From Clostridia bacterium (lineage in GTDB: Bacteria > Bacillota > Clostridia > TANB77 > CAG-508), in assembly GCA_017456555.1 (NCBI GenBank), contig JAFTJF010000011.1:285831-349830 (forward strand): a stretch of 64,000 nt of DNA, given 5' to 3'. The position numbers and the translations under genes are program-made. Under the pieces are notes generated by a model, which ran no database searches, was not told where the DNA came from, and was given only the letters and a program-made list of their open reading frames with translations. Numbering within the stretch: position 1 is the first letter of the stretch; every line of letters starts with the position of its first letter. Positions 45,928 through 54,547 of this stretch are shown here, piece after piece.

Positions 45928-47622
45928 ATGAAAAAAGAGATTTTAGAAATAACAGATTTAAAAGATATGTTAAATAAAACAAGAGAAATGTATAGCACAA
46001 GAATAGCTTATAAAATAAAAACAGGAGAAAAAGAATATAGAACAATAACACATCAAGAAATAAGAGAAATGATTGACGCGTTAGGTACGGCTTTAATTGA
46101 TTTGGGGTTAAAAGGAAAAAGAGTTGCTGTAATAGGAGAAAATAGATATGAATGGGGATTATCATATTTAGCAGTAGCTTGCGGAACTGGAATTATAGTT
46201 CCTTTAGATAAAGCATTACCGGAAAATGAACTTGAAGAATTAATAGAAAGATCTGAAGTAGAAGCAATATTTTATTCTCAAAAATATGAAGAAAGTATTG
46301 AGAGAATTAAAATTAGCGAAAAGAATAAATTAAAACATTTAATATCTATGGATGCTAAAACAAATAGAGAAGGTATTTATTCACAAGAAGAATTAATTCA
46401 AAAAGGAAAGAAACTTATAGAAGATGGAAACAGAGAATTTTTAGATGCAAAAATAGATCCAAATGCAATGAATATTATGCTATTTACTTCAGGAACAACT
46501 TCAAAATCTAAAGTAGTTGCTCTTTCTCATAAAAATATTTGTTCAAATTTAATGGATATTGCTACAGTATTAGATGTAGATAAAGATGATAGAGTTTTAT
46601 CATTCTTACCAATGCACCATGTATTTGAATGTACAACTGGATTTTTATATTCATTATATCTAGGAAATCAAATGTCTTTCTGTGATGGAATAAGACACAT
46701 ATTAGAAAATTTAAATGAATATAAAATAACATTTGCATGCTTTGTTCCTGCTATATATGAAAATATGTATAAAAATATTACAAAGAAATTAGAAAAAGAA
46801 GGAAAGCTTGGAATAATTAAACAATTAGAAGAAAAATACAAAGATGCTAGCATGGAAGAAAAGAAAGTAGTTTTCAAAGATCTTCACAATATTTTTGGAG
46901 GAGAAATTAAACTATTTGTAAGTGGAGCTGCAGCTTTAGATAAAGATGTAGAACAAGGTTTCAGAAATTGGGGAATTAATTTATGCCAAGGATATGGATT
47001 AACAGAAACATCTCCAGTTATTGGTGTTGAAACTAATACTGAATTTAGAGTTGGTTCAATTGGAAAAGCTCTTCCTAGTGTTCAAGTAAAGTTAGAAGAT
47101 GTAAACGAAGATGGAATTGGAGAGCTTGTTGCTAAAGGTCCAAATGTAATGCTTGAGTATTATGGAAATGAAGAAGCTACAAAAGAAGCGCTAATAGATG
47201 GATGGTTTTATACAGGAGATTTAGCTAAAATAGATGAAGATGGATATATATACATTTGTGGAAGAAAGAAAAGTGTAATAGTTTTAAAAAATGGTAAAAA
47301 TATATTCCCAGAGGAAATGGAAACATTAGTAAATAAAATTGAAGGAGTAAAAGAATCTTTTATTTTTGGAAAACAACAATCAGATGATAAAGAAGATATA
47401 AAAATTCATGTAAAAATAGTATATGACAGAGAAATTGTTAAAGAAGCATACAAAGCCGAAAGCGACGAAGAAATATATGCAGTGCTATCAAACAAAGTTA
47501 AAGAAATAAATAAGAAAATGCCATTATACAAAGGAATTAAAGGAACTATTTTAACTGAAGAACCACTTATAAAAACAACTACAAATAAAATAAAAAGACA
47601 AGAGAATTTAAAGAATATTTAG
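45928..47622 (+). CDS. Long-chain acyl-CoA synthetase (AMP-forming)
   Basis: It activates a carboxylic acid, probably a fatty acid, to acyl-AMP and then acyl-CoA. The 564 residues have the ANL-superfamily motifs: P-loop-like LFTSGTTSKSKVV near 185, LPMHHVFECT, GYGLTETSPVIG, YTGDLAKIDEDGYIYICGR with the hinge Asp, and the C-terminal catalytic Lys in TTTNKIKRQE. ATG 45928 has AGGAAAGG at good spacing; the in-frame ATG at 45910 overlaps that site. It is monocistronic. FadD/Faa-type long-chain specificity is inferred from overall form. Confidence 0.9.
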   Translation: MKKEILEITDLKDMLNKTREMYSTRIAYKIKTGEKEYRTITHQEIREMIDALGTALIDLGLKGKRVAVIGENRYEWGLSYLAVACGTGIIVPLDKALPENELEELIERSEVEAIFYSQKYEESIERIKISEKNKLKHLISMDAKTNREGIYSQEELIQKGKKLIEDGNREFLDAKIDPNAMNIMLFTSGTTSKSKVVALSHKNICSNLMDIATVLDVDKDDRVLSFLPMHHVFECTTGFLYSLYLGNQMSFCDGIRHILENLNEYKITFACFVPAIYENMYKNITKKLEKEGKLGIIKQLEEKYKDASMEEKKVVFKDLHNIFGGEIKLFVSGAAALDKDVEQGFRNWGINLCQGYGLTETSPVIGVETNTEFRVGSIGKALPSVQVKLEDVNEDGIGELVAKGPNVMLEYYGNEEATKEALIDGWFYTGDLAKIDEDGYIYICGRKKSVIVLKNGKNIFPEEMETLVNKIEGVKESFIFGKQQSDDKEDIKIHVKIVYDREIVKEAYKAESDEEIYAVLSNKVKEINKKMPLYKGIKGTILTEEPLIKTTTNKIKRQENLKNI

Positions 47623-47681
47623 CCAGATAGAATACAAATATTTAAATTAATAAAAAATATTGATGCATAGCTGAAATGTGT

Positions 47682-47787
47682 TTGACATATACTATTAAAC
47701 GTAGCATAATAATATTACAAATTAGGTGTCGGCTGAGGTCATAAAGGACACCAGAACTAAACGCTGCAGCGTTTAGTTCTTTTTTTA
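47682..47787 (+). ncRNA. Candidate small RNA unit, plus strand
   Basis: A strong promoter (TTGACA 47682-47687, 17 bases, CATAAT 47705-47710) is followed by about 70 transcribed bases. These contain a hairpin closed by GGTGTC/GACACC (47725-47752) and a perfect 14-bp terminator stem (47753-47780, AGAACTAAACGCTG and its complement), then seven T. No ORF with a ribosome site is present. The loop GGCTGAGGTCATAAAG did not match a riboswitch I know. Confidence 0.6.
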
Positions 47788-47788
47788 T

Positions 47789-47875
47789 GCCAAAAAAGAA
47801 CTACTACTGGCAGAGTAGTAGTTCTAGGTGAAGATTGGATGGAACAATTATAGACTAAAGTATGTAAGATTACAA
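47789..47875 (-). ncRNA. Candidate small RNA unit, minus strand, convergent
   Basis: On the minus strand TTGTAA (47875-47870), 17 bases, TATAAT (47852-47847) make a consensus promoter. The predicted transcript of about 50 bases has a C/T-rich unpaired 5' part (CCATCCAATCTTCACCT) and ends in a perfect 12-bp hairpin (47797-47825, loop of 5) followed by a T-run. The unpaired part could contact a Shine-Dalgarno sequence. The T-run abuts that of the plus-strand unit. Confidence 0.5.
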
Positions 47876-47899
47876 TACCAAAAATAATTTTATTGTATT

Positions 47900-47978
47900 T
47901 TTGAAAAAACTTGTAACCTTTTTTCATTTTTAATGAACTTAATAATGAAGATATCTTAAAAGAATAAAGGAGAAAAAA
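47900..47978 (+). promoter_or_regulatory. Candidate ECF-type promoter of the first sigma gene
   Basis: TGTAAC followed by a T-rich run, in a GAAAAAACT context, resembles the -35 of self-regulated ECF sigma factors (TGAAAC). A comparable TGAGAC plus T-run lies upstream of the second sigma gene at about 49974-49985. The -10 elements are not clear. Confidence 0.35.
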
Positions 47979-48530
47979 TTGAAAAACGAAAACGTGATAT
48001 ACATGTATATAAAAGGAGATGTGCTTGATATAGATAAAATAATCGATGATTTTTCAGGTTATCTTTATACTATTATTCAAAATGCTGGAAGCTTTGCAAA
48101 AGAAGATATAGAAGAAATAATATCAGATACATATCTTATTTTATGGAATAACCAATACAAATTAGATTTAGATAAAAAATTATCTTCATATTTAGTAGGT
48201 ATTGTAAAAAATTTAATAAAGCAAAAATACAAGGTTTTTAATAATAACTATGAGAATATAGAAAGTTATGAAGATATTCTAGTTACTAATGAAGGACTAG
48301 ATGTAGTAATTGAGAATAATGAAGTAAATCGAAAAATAATCGAATTATTAAACAAAATAAAACAAGATGATAAAGAAATATTTTATGAATATTATTTTTA
48401 TTCAAGAAAGATAAAAGAAATTGCCATAGAAAATAATATTTCTGAATCTAAAGTAAAAATAATATTACACCGTACAAGAAAGAAATTAAGAAAGGAATTA
48501 TTGAAAGGAGGGTATAGTTTAAATGGATAG
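47979..48530 (+). CDS. ECF-type RNA polymerase sigma factor
   Basis: The 183-residue sigma factor has region 2 at about 22-95 (with KEDIEEIISDTYLILWNNQY and KLSSYLVGIVKNLIKQKYK) and region 4 at about 115-180, ending with helix-turn-helix-like KEIAIENNISESKVKIILHRTRKKLRKEL. No region 1 or 3 is present. The start is TTG 47979, six bases after AAAGGAG. It overlaps the downstream anti-sigma-like gene by 8 bases, as expected for a co-translated regulator pair. Confidence 0.88.
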   Translation: MKNENVIYMYIKGDVLDIDKIIDDFSGYLYTIIQNAGSFAKEDIEEIISDTYLILWNNQYKLDLDKKLSSYLVGIVKNLIKQKYKVFNNNYENIESYEDILVTNEGLDVVIENNEVNRKIIELLNKIKQDDKEIFYEYYFYSRKIKEIAIENNISESKVKIILHRTRKKLRKELLKGGYSLNG

Positions 48531-49896
48531 AGATAGTATAGAAAGAATTAGACAAATGACAAAAGATAAGATAACTGTATCTAACTTTCAAAAGGATCAA
48601 AATATGAGTAATAAAAACAGAAGATTAAGCATAAGAAAAATAGCATCTGTTGCGTGTATATGTTTAGTATTAACAAGTGGAATTGTTTTTGCAAAAGATA
48701 TAGAAGAATTTATAAGAGAAAAATTTCATTTAGGTAATGGTGTTCAAACTGCTATTAATAATGGATATATAGAAGAAGTAAAAAGCGACTATAATATGTC
48801 GGAATGTAAAATTATTGATAGTAACGGAAATCACTTAAATAATTCAGATATCGGTATAAAAGTAGATAATTTTTTTATAGATAATTACAATTTTAGTATA
48901 GATTATAATGTTAAATTAGATACTAGTTTTGTTAATGTTGATAAAATTAATAACTTAAGGTTAGGAGATATTATAATTACAGATAATGAAAATAGAATTA
49001 TTTATACAGAAACAAACAAAGAAAATTTTGAAAAATTTTGTGATAATAAAAAATTAAAATATAAATATTTAGAATTCAATGAAGCTTATTTAAATACGGG
49101 ATTAAATAATTTTATTCAAGATTTTAATGATTCAGAAAATATAATAAATTTAATTTATAACATATATCTTGAAAATGAAGAATTTCCAAAATCAGAAAAA
49201 ATAAATATTTGTTTTGAAAAAATTGAATTTGAAATTAAAGATACAAATGGTGATTTGAATAAATTTATAGCATTAGGAAACTGGAATATAAATTTAGAAG
49301 TTCCACAGAAAATGATAAACAGAGAAGAACAAGAATATGAGGTGGTAAGTTGTGAAAATGAAAACTTTGAGGTATATGCAACTAAAGCTACAGACACTGG
49401 ATTTGAATTGGGAATTATGATATCTAATATCGAAAAGCCAACATATCCAAAAGAATTAGATGAACAGAAAAAAGAAATTTATAAAAATTATAGTAAAGTA
49501 CATAAATCAAACACAATTAACAATAATTCTAATGCAAAGTCTTTGGCTGTGGCTACAGTATCATCTAAAGATATTACGCAATATTATGAAAATAGTCCTT
49601 TTAAATCTATGTATGAGGATTATTATACCAAACAATACCCAATAGGAAATGTAAGAGAGAATTTTATTTATTGGTTTCCAAAAACAGATGGAAACTATAT
49701 TATAAATTCTAACGGAGATAAATTCTTCGTTACAAGTTACGTTGGTACAAAAGCTAAATATAGTTTTATTGATGAAAATAAATTTGATTATTATACCACA
49801 TTTGACATGACTAAATATGATTTAACAGAAAATGTTACTGCCGTAATTGAGCTGTATGGTGAGCCAGTAAAAATAGAATTAGAAAAAATTAAATAA
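48523..49896 (+). CDS. DUF4179-type putative anti-sigma factor
   Basis: The 457-residue bitopic membrane protein has a short cytoplasmic part (1-35, able to hold the sigma factor), one membrane helix (about 37-57, RKIASVACICLVLTSGIVFA) and a large outer domain. The segment FHLGNGVQTAINNGYIEEV right after the membrane, and VDNFFIDNYNFSIDYNVKL, are typical of DUF4179. Its gene start overlaps the sigma stop by 8 bases, strongly suggesting a partner relation. The signal sensed is unknown. Confidence 0.82.
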   Translation: MDRDSIERIRQMTKDKITVSNFQKDQNMSNKNRRLSIRKIASVACICLVLTSGIVFAKDIEEFIREKFHLGNGVQTAINNGYIEEVKSDYNMSECKIIDSNGNHLNNSDIGIKVDNFFIDNYNFSIDYNVKLDTSFVNVDKINNLRLGDIIITDNENRIIYTETNKENFEKFCDNKKLKYKYLEFNEAYLNTGLNNFIQDFNDSENIINLIYNIYLENEEFPKSEKINICFEKIEFEIKDTNGDLNKFIALGNWNINLEVPQKMINREEQEYEVVSCENENFEVYATKATDTGFELGIMISNIEKPTYPKELDEQKKEIYKNYSKVHKSNTINNNSNAKSLAVATVSSKDITQYYENSPFKSMYEDYYTKQYPIGNVRENFIYWFPKTDGNYIINSNGDKFFVTSYVGTKAKYSFIDENKFDYYTTFDMTKYDLTENVTAVIELYGEPVKIELEKIK

Positions 49897-49907
49897 TATA
49901 GAATACT

Positions 49908-49943
49908 AAATACTTACTTAATTTTATTAGGTAAGTATTTTTT
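49908..49943 (+). terminator. Terminator of the first sigma pair (repeated element copy 1)
   Basis: ATACTTACTTAAT and ATTAGGTAAGTAT form the stem, followed by seven T. An almost identical copy lies at 53872-53911. Confidence 0.88.
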
Positions 49944-50045
49944 TGCTTTTTTATGATAAAATTTGAAAAAAGTGAGACATTTTTTGTGTTATTGAACTCT
50001 AATATATGAAACGAATATATATGCATATGTAAATGGAGGAATTTA

Positions 50046-50574
50046 ATGGAGAAACTTATAAAGAAAGCTGTAAAGCGGAGATAGTCTAGCGTTTTCTCAA
50101 GCAATTCAACTGATTCAAAAAGATTTATATAGAATTGCAAAAATGCGATTATTTTCCGAAGATGATGTAAATGAAGCTGTACAAAATACAATTGTTAATA
50201 GTTTTATTTCAATTAAAAGTTTGAAAAATGAAAAATATTTTAAGACATGGATTATTAAAATTTTAATAAATGAATGCAATCATATTTATAAATCTAAAAA
50301 AGAAATTATTTTTGAAGAATATAATGAAGATTCTATAAAAGAAATAAGCAGAGATTATATTAGTGATAGTATTCATAATATTGATTTTTTTGAATTAGTG
50401 AAGAATTTAAACTATGAAGAAAAAATGTTAATAACACTATTTTATTCGGAAGATTTATCAATTAAAGAAATTAGTAACATTATGGATATTCCACAAAGTA
50501 CAGTTACAACAAAACTCTCAAGAGCTAGAAATAAACTAAAGAAAATTTTGGAAGGAGGGGAGTTATATGAATAA
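50046..50574 (+). pseudogene. Second ECF-type sigma factor, frameshifted near codon 10
   Basis: ATG 50046 has a good site (GGAGGAATTTA) and reads MEKLIKKAVK, the usual opening of this family, then hits TAG after two more codons. If base 50076 (C) is treated as an insertion, the frame continues GDSLAFSQAIQLIQKDLYRI and joins the long open frame with EDDVNEAVQNTIVNSF, KYFKTWIIKILINECNHIY and region 4 (LSIKEISNIMDIPQSTVTTKLSRARNKLKK). The ATG at 50143 has no ribosome site and would lose part of region 2. So one extra base disables, or is an error in, an otherwise perfect 175-residue sigma factor. The stop overlaps the next gene by 8 bases. Confidence 0.8.
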
Positions 50575-52363
50575 TTTTGAAGAAAAACTGAAATACATAT
50601 CTAAAAACAATTTTGAAGTTCCTGAAAGTTATGAAGATTCAGTTAATGATGCATTAAAATATATTTCAAATATGCAATCACCGTCAAGAAAAATTAACAA
50701 GAAAAAAACAAAAAGTAAGTTTGTTGGTCTTTTACAAAAAGTTGCAGTAATGATTTTAGTTGGAGCGTTGAGTGCAACTGTTTATGCAGGAATAGCAGGA
50801 AATTTAAGCTTCGAAAAGATGGGGCTTAATAAATTGAGTCAAAATTATGAAGATAATAAAGTGGCTATAAATGAAAAGATTGATAATGAATATTTTACTT
50901 TAAGTTTAGAAAATATTGCTAGAGATAGTGCTTATATAATATTAGAATATAAAATAAATTTAAAAGAAAAAGCTTTAAATGAATTTGAAGAAATTACATA
51001 TACAGATGCTTGGGGTTATACAATTGGAATTGCAAATACAATTAAGTTAAATGGAGATAAAAATCCTTTTTGTATAAGTCATACAGAAAAAGAATCTGAT
51101 TCAGAATATTCTTATTATCAAATTATTTATACAATGGCAAATGATGAAAATATGATGGATTTAGAGATTTGGTTTGATTACCTTTGGACTGAGAATTATT
51201 TAAATGAATCTGTGCAAATAGATGAAATTTTCAAAATCAATTCACAGATTGATAATTTTGAAGAGCAAGATATAAATACACAAAAACAAGAACTAGATGA
51301 TGGTTCAACAATAATTTTAGATAAAGTTTTGAATACAAATTTTCAAACTTTTGTAAGAGTAAAAAGAACTATTAATAATATATCATACGGAGAATATGGT
51401 GACAGTAATTTCCTACAATGGAAATCATTTTTGATTACTGATGAAAATGATAACCTTATTCCTTATAGAACTTATAGTAGTGACCTTATAGGAAGAAAGT
51501 ATTATTTGGCAAGTAGTGGTAAAGAAATAGAAAGAGATAAAATTTATAAATTAAAAGAAAACGAGATAATCAATGTAGAAGAAAATTATGTAATTTTATT
51601 AGATGATGTTCAAGATTTAAACAAATTTAAAGTAATTCCAATAAAATCAAGAGCATATGATGATCGAAAAACTAATGAAGAAGCAGAAATGTATAAGAAA
51701 GCAACTTGGTATCCTGTAGTTGAAGGAGATAAGGTTTATACTAAACAAGCTGATTTGGGCGGAACTTTGGAAATAACTAATATAAAAATAGATGATGAAA
51801 ATATAACATTTAATTATAATAAAAAAGGTATTGTTGAAAACGGAACAGGTTATGTAATTATTAGAAATAATAAAATGGGAATGAATTATATACATTCGAA
51901 AAAACAAGATGAAACAAATAGTGGAGAAATTGTTTTTGGCAGGGATTTGGCAGGAGCAGGAGGTCTTGGAATCCGTCAAGGAATGCTTGATAATATTGAA
52001 GATTTAGAGTTTACTATTTTATTTGGAAAAGTAACAGAATATGATGGAGTGCCATTTGAAACAAGAATGCCAGCACTTTCTAATCAAGAATTAAAAATAG
52101 ATAGTATAAATAGAGTAAAAACAAATACCAAAATTATAAAATATATTTTAAATGAACAAGAAATAACTTGTACTATAGACTATGATAATAATGATAATTT
52201 ATTAAAAGTTAGAGGATACACTAATGAATTATATTACAAGGAAGGAGATATTTATAGAACAATTAATATAATGGATTACGATAAAGCTAGCGATTTAATA
52301 GATATATTAGAAAAGAGTATGAATGATAGAAATATTAAATATATAATTGAAGAAAAAGATTAG
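50567..52363 (+). CDS. DUF4179-type putative anti-sigma factor, second copy
   Basis: 598 residues with the same plan as the 48523 protein: a longer cytoplasmic region (1-55, basic near KKKTKSKFVG), one membrane helix (about 57-77) and a large outer portion. A domain after the membrane reads NLSFEKMGLNKLSQNYED, and a distal domain has DKVYTKQADLGGTLEITNIK. AGGAGGGG precedes the ATG, and the gene overlaps the sigma frame by 8 bases. It is intact although the sigma gene carries a frameshift. Confidence 0.8.
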   Translation: MNNFEEKLKYISKNNFEVPESYEDSVNDALKYISNMQSPSRKINKKKTKSKFVGLLQKVAVMILVGALSATVYAGIAGNLSFEKMGLNKLSQNYEDNKVAINEKIDNEYFTLSLENIARDSAYIILEYKINLKEKALNEFEEITYTDAWGYTIGIANTIKLNGDKNPFCISHTEKESDSEYSYYQIIYTMANDENMMDLEIWFDYLWTENYLNESVQIDEIFKINSQIDNFEEQDINTQKQELDDGSTIILDKVLNTNFQTFVRVKRTINNISYGEYGDSNFLQWKSFLITDENDNLIPYRTYSSDLIGRKYYLASSGKEIERDKIYKLKENEIINVEENYVILLDDVQDLNKFKVIPIKSRAYDDRKTNEEAEMYKKATWYPVVEGDKVYTKQADLGGTLEITNIKIDDENITFNYNKKGIVENGTGYVIIRNNKMGMNYIHSKKQDETNSGEIVFGRDLAGAGGLGIRQGMLDNIEDLEFTILFGKVTEYDGVPFETRMPALSNQELKIDSINRVKTNTKIIKYILNEQEITCTIDYDNNDNLLKVRGYTNELYYKEGDIYRTINIMDYDKASDLIDILEKSMNDRNIKYIIEEKD

Positions 52364-52396
52364 TAGATACATTATCAATCTGCAATAGATTTTATA

Positions 52397-52516
52397 ATGA
52401 CAATAAAATATACAAGCAAACCTCTTAAAGATTTTATTTATGAAAGTAATAATGGAAAAGATATATTTTTTGTAAAAGATGAAAATGAAGCAATAAATAA
52501 ATTAGAAAATTTATAA
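52397..52516 (+). CDS. Possible 39-codon ORF or gene remnant
   Basis: ATG to TAA encodes MTIKYTSKPLKDFIYES and ends NEAINKLENL. No ribosome site is visible. It may be a fragment of a decayed gene. The rest of the spacer to 52627 holds a TATAAT promoter (near 52580) for the next gene. Confidence 0.22.
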   Translation: MTIKYTSKPLKDFIYESNNGKDIFFVKDENEAINKLENL

Positions 52517-52626
52517 ACAACAGAAATAAAATATTTTTTCGATTGAATAATTGATTTATTGTAAAAAAATCCAAAATTCGATATAATACATATTGAATTA
52601 ATATAATAAGTTAAGGAGGAGTTTTT

Positions 52627-53856
52627 ATGAAAAGTGAATCAGGAAAAATAGGAATAATTATTGGTGTTATTGTTTTAATTTTATTATTAGCAGTAGCAAG
52701 TTTTATCATATTTAAAGATTCGTTTATAAATGGACCAACTGTTGTAAATGAAGATAAAGGAGCAGAACAATTAGTTGATGAAAATACTTTAGGAGAAGGA
52801 GTAAATAAACTAGATAATGGAGTTTATTTCAAAAACTTTACAGCAGCTGATGTTGAAGGAGTAGTGAAAGATAGTAAAAAAGGAAAAAGATATTATGCTG
52901 AATATATAGATACAGGAAAAGGTAGTGGATATTACTACAAATTAATAAATACATATCAAGAATATTTGGATTTTAAAGCAAAACAACCAGACATTATAGA
53001 AATGAGTGAAGAATATTTTAATGAATATTTTATGATAGTTACAGCGCCATATAGTACAAGTTATATAGGAACAGGATTAGATAGAATTGATGCTTTTGAA
53101 AACACTTTGTATATTTCTTTTAAATACACAGGAGATAGTGAAGATAAAGAATTTATAGAAAATAGTACAAAGTATAAAGAAGAAGTTAAACAATTAGTAG
53201 CAAAATATGAAGAAAATGAATGTGTTTCATTTATGATACCTAATACAATGAAAAAAGAAGAAATACAAATATTTACTAATTTAATCAATGAAGAAAAAGA
53301 TTTTAGTAGTGAAGTAAAAATTGCATACAAAGATGATTATGAAGGATATTCAAAAGAAAAGAAAGATCGTAGTGAAGTTGGGTTTAAATATTTTGATGAA
53401 ACTTCAAGACAACTATTGATTGAAAATATGCAAGGAAATAATGCTATAACACAACAAAATTATAATTACAAAAATTCAATAGCTGAAAATATAACAATTA
53501 CAAAAGATATGCCAGAAATTGATTTTTCAACTTGGGAAAACTTAGGAAACGACTATTATGCTTTAAGATTAACAGATTATAGTGAATACAAAAAATTAAT
53601 AGACTATTATGGAGTAAGAAAATTAACAAATTCAGATTTTGAATGTATATTTGCAACAATTATTGTAAGAGCAAATACTGAAAATAGCTTTAGTGCTGAT
53701 GAGGTAACAGTAGATGAAAATGGAATAAACTTAAAAATTACTACAGATGGAGCTTTAGAGGCAGATGAAAACTTAAAATATCCAGCAATGCTTGTATATA
53801 CACCAAATTATATGAATTTAACAGATTCAAACCTTAAAATTTCTGAAGATAAATAA
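52627..53856 (+). CDS. Membrane-anchored hypothetical protein
   Basis: 409 residues. One N-terminal membrane helix (about 8-28) is followed by an outer region. No lipobox or family motif was recognised. Features are GKGSGYYYKLINTYQEYLDF near 100, an acidic middle, and a C-terminal LKYPAMLVYTPNYMNLTDSN. AGGAGG precedes the ATG. It sits between the sigma pairs and a Nudix gene and shares its terminator sequence with the first sigma pair, which may mean a common origin or control. Confidence 0.62.
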   Translation: MKSESGKIGIIIGVIVLILLLAVASFIIFKDSFINGPTVVNEDKGAEQLVDENTLGEGVNKLDNGVYFKNFTAADVEGVVKDSKKGKRYYAEYIDTGKGSGYYYKLINTYQEYLDFKAKQPDIIEMSEEYFNEYFMIVTAPYSTSYIGTGLDRIDAFENTLYISFKYTGDSEDKEFIENSTKYKEEVKQLVAKYEENECVSFMIPNTMKKEEIQIFTNLINEEKDFSSEVKIAYKDDYEGYSKEKKDRSEVGFKYFDETSRQLLIENMQGNNAITQQNYNYKNSIAENITITKDMPEIDFSTWENLGNDYYALRLTDYSEYKKLIDYYGVRKLTNSDFECIFATIIVRANTENSFSADEVTVDENGINLKITTDGALEADENLKYPAMLVYTPNYMNLTDSNLKISEDK

Positions 53857-53871
53857 AATTGATAATAGAAA

Positions 53872-53911
53872 AAAATACTTACTTAATTTTTATTAGGTAA
53901 GTATTTTTTAT
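53872..53911 (+). terminator. Terminator (repeated element copy 2)
   Basis: Same stem as at 49908 (ATACTTACTTAAT / ATTAGGTAAGTAT) with one extra T in the loop. Confidence 0.88.
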
Positions 53912-54024
53912 GTTAATAAAGCAATGAACAATAAATATTAAATAAAGGAGTAAGTGATTGCTTATCTTAATCTTTTATAATATAATCGAATAGAAAAATA
54001 GCGATTTTTAGAGAGGACTTAGAA

Positions 54025-54060
54025 ATGGAATATAGAATTAGATATATTAAAAATTTGTAA
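54025..54060 (+). CDS. Eleven-residue upstream ORF
   Basis: MEYRIRYIKNL, preceded by GAGAGG and ending 14 bases before the Nudix gene start, within whose ribosome-site region it terminates. It could be a leader peptide or chance. Confidence 0.25.
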   Translation: MEYRIRYIKNL

Positions 54061-54074
54061 AGGAGAATACAAAA

Positions 54075-54497
54075 ATGAATAAATTTAAAGAAATCAGACC
54101 TGTTGTATTAGGAATCGCAAAGAAAAATAATAAAATTTTAGTGAGTGAAGGATATGATAAAATAAAAAATCAAACATTTTATAGATGTTTGGGCGGTGGA
54201 ATAGAATTTTTAGAAACAAGTCAAAAAGCTTTAAAAAGAGAATTCAAAGAAGAATTAGGTATAGACATTGAAGTTGGAGAGTACTGCGGTATAGCTGAAA
54301 ATATATTTACATTTCAAGGAAAAGACGGTCATGAGATTATTTTCTTTTATAATATAAAAATAAGAGAAGAGGATTATAAAGAAAAATTTCCAATGATAGA
54401 TGATGATGGTGAAGGAGAAGCTATTTGGGTTGATATTGATGAATTTAAAAATAATAAAAAGATTTTATATCCTAAAGAAATTTTTAAATATTTGTAA
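54075..54497 (+). CDS. Nudix hydrolase
   Basis: The 140-residue enzyme cleaves nucleoside-diphosphate-linked compounds. The Nudix box is complete: GGIEFLE, seven residues, REFKEELGI, with the catalytic REFxEE glutamates. AAAGGAG precedes the ATG. The substrate is not predictable. It is followed by a membrane protein after 50 bases. Confidence 0.92.
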   Translation: MNKFKEIRPVVLGIAKKNNKILVSEGYDKIKNQTFYRCLGGGIEFLETSQKALKREFKEELGIDIEVGEYCGIAENIFTFQGKDGHEIIFFYNIKIREEDYKEKFPMIDDDGEGEAIWVDIDEFKNNKKILYPKEIFKYL

Positions 54498-54547
54498 TTT
54501 GAAAGTGAAAAGAAGATATAAAAGAATTTATATGCTGGAGGTAAAAA

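Noticed and set aside
47717-47752. PreQ1, fluoride or guanidine riboswitch in the plus-strand small RNA
   Set aside because: None of the conserved loop sequences of these classes fits, and no gene follows in the usual attenuated arrangement.
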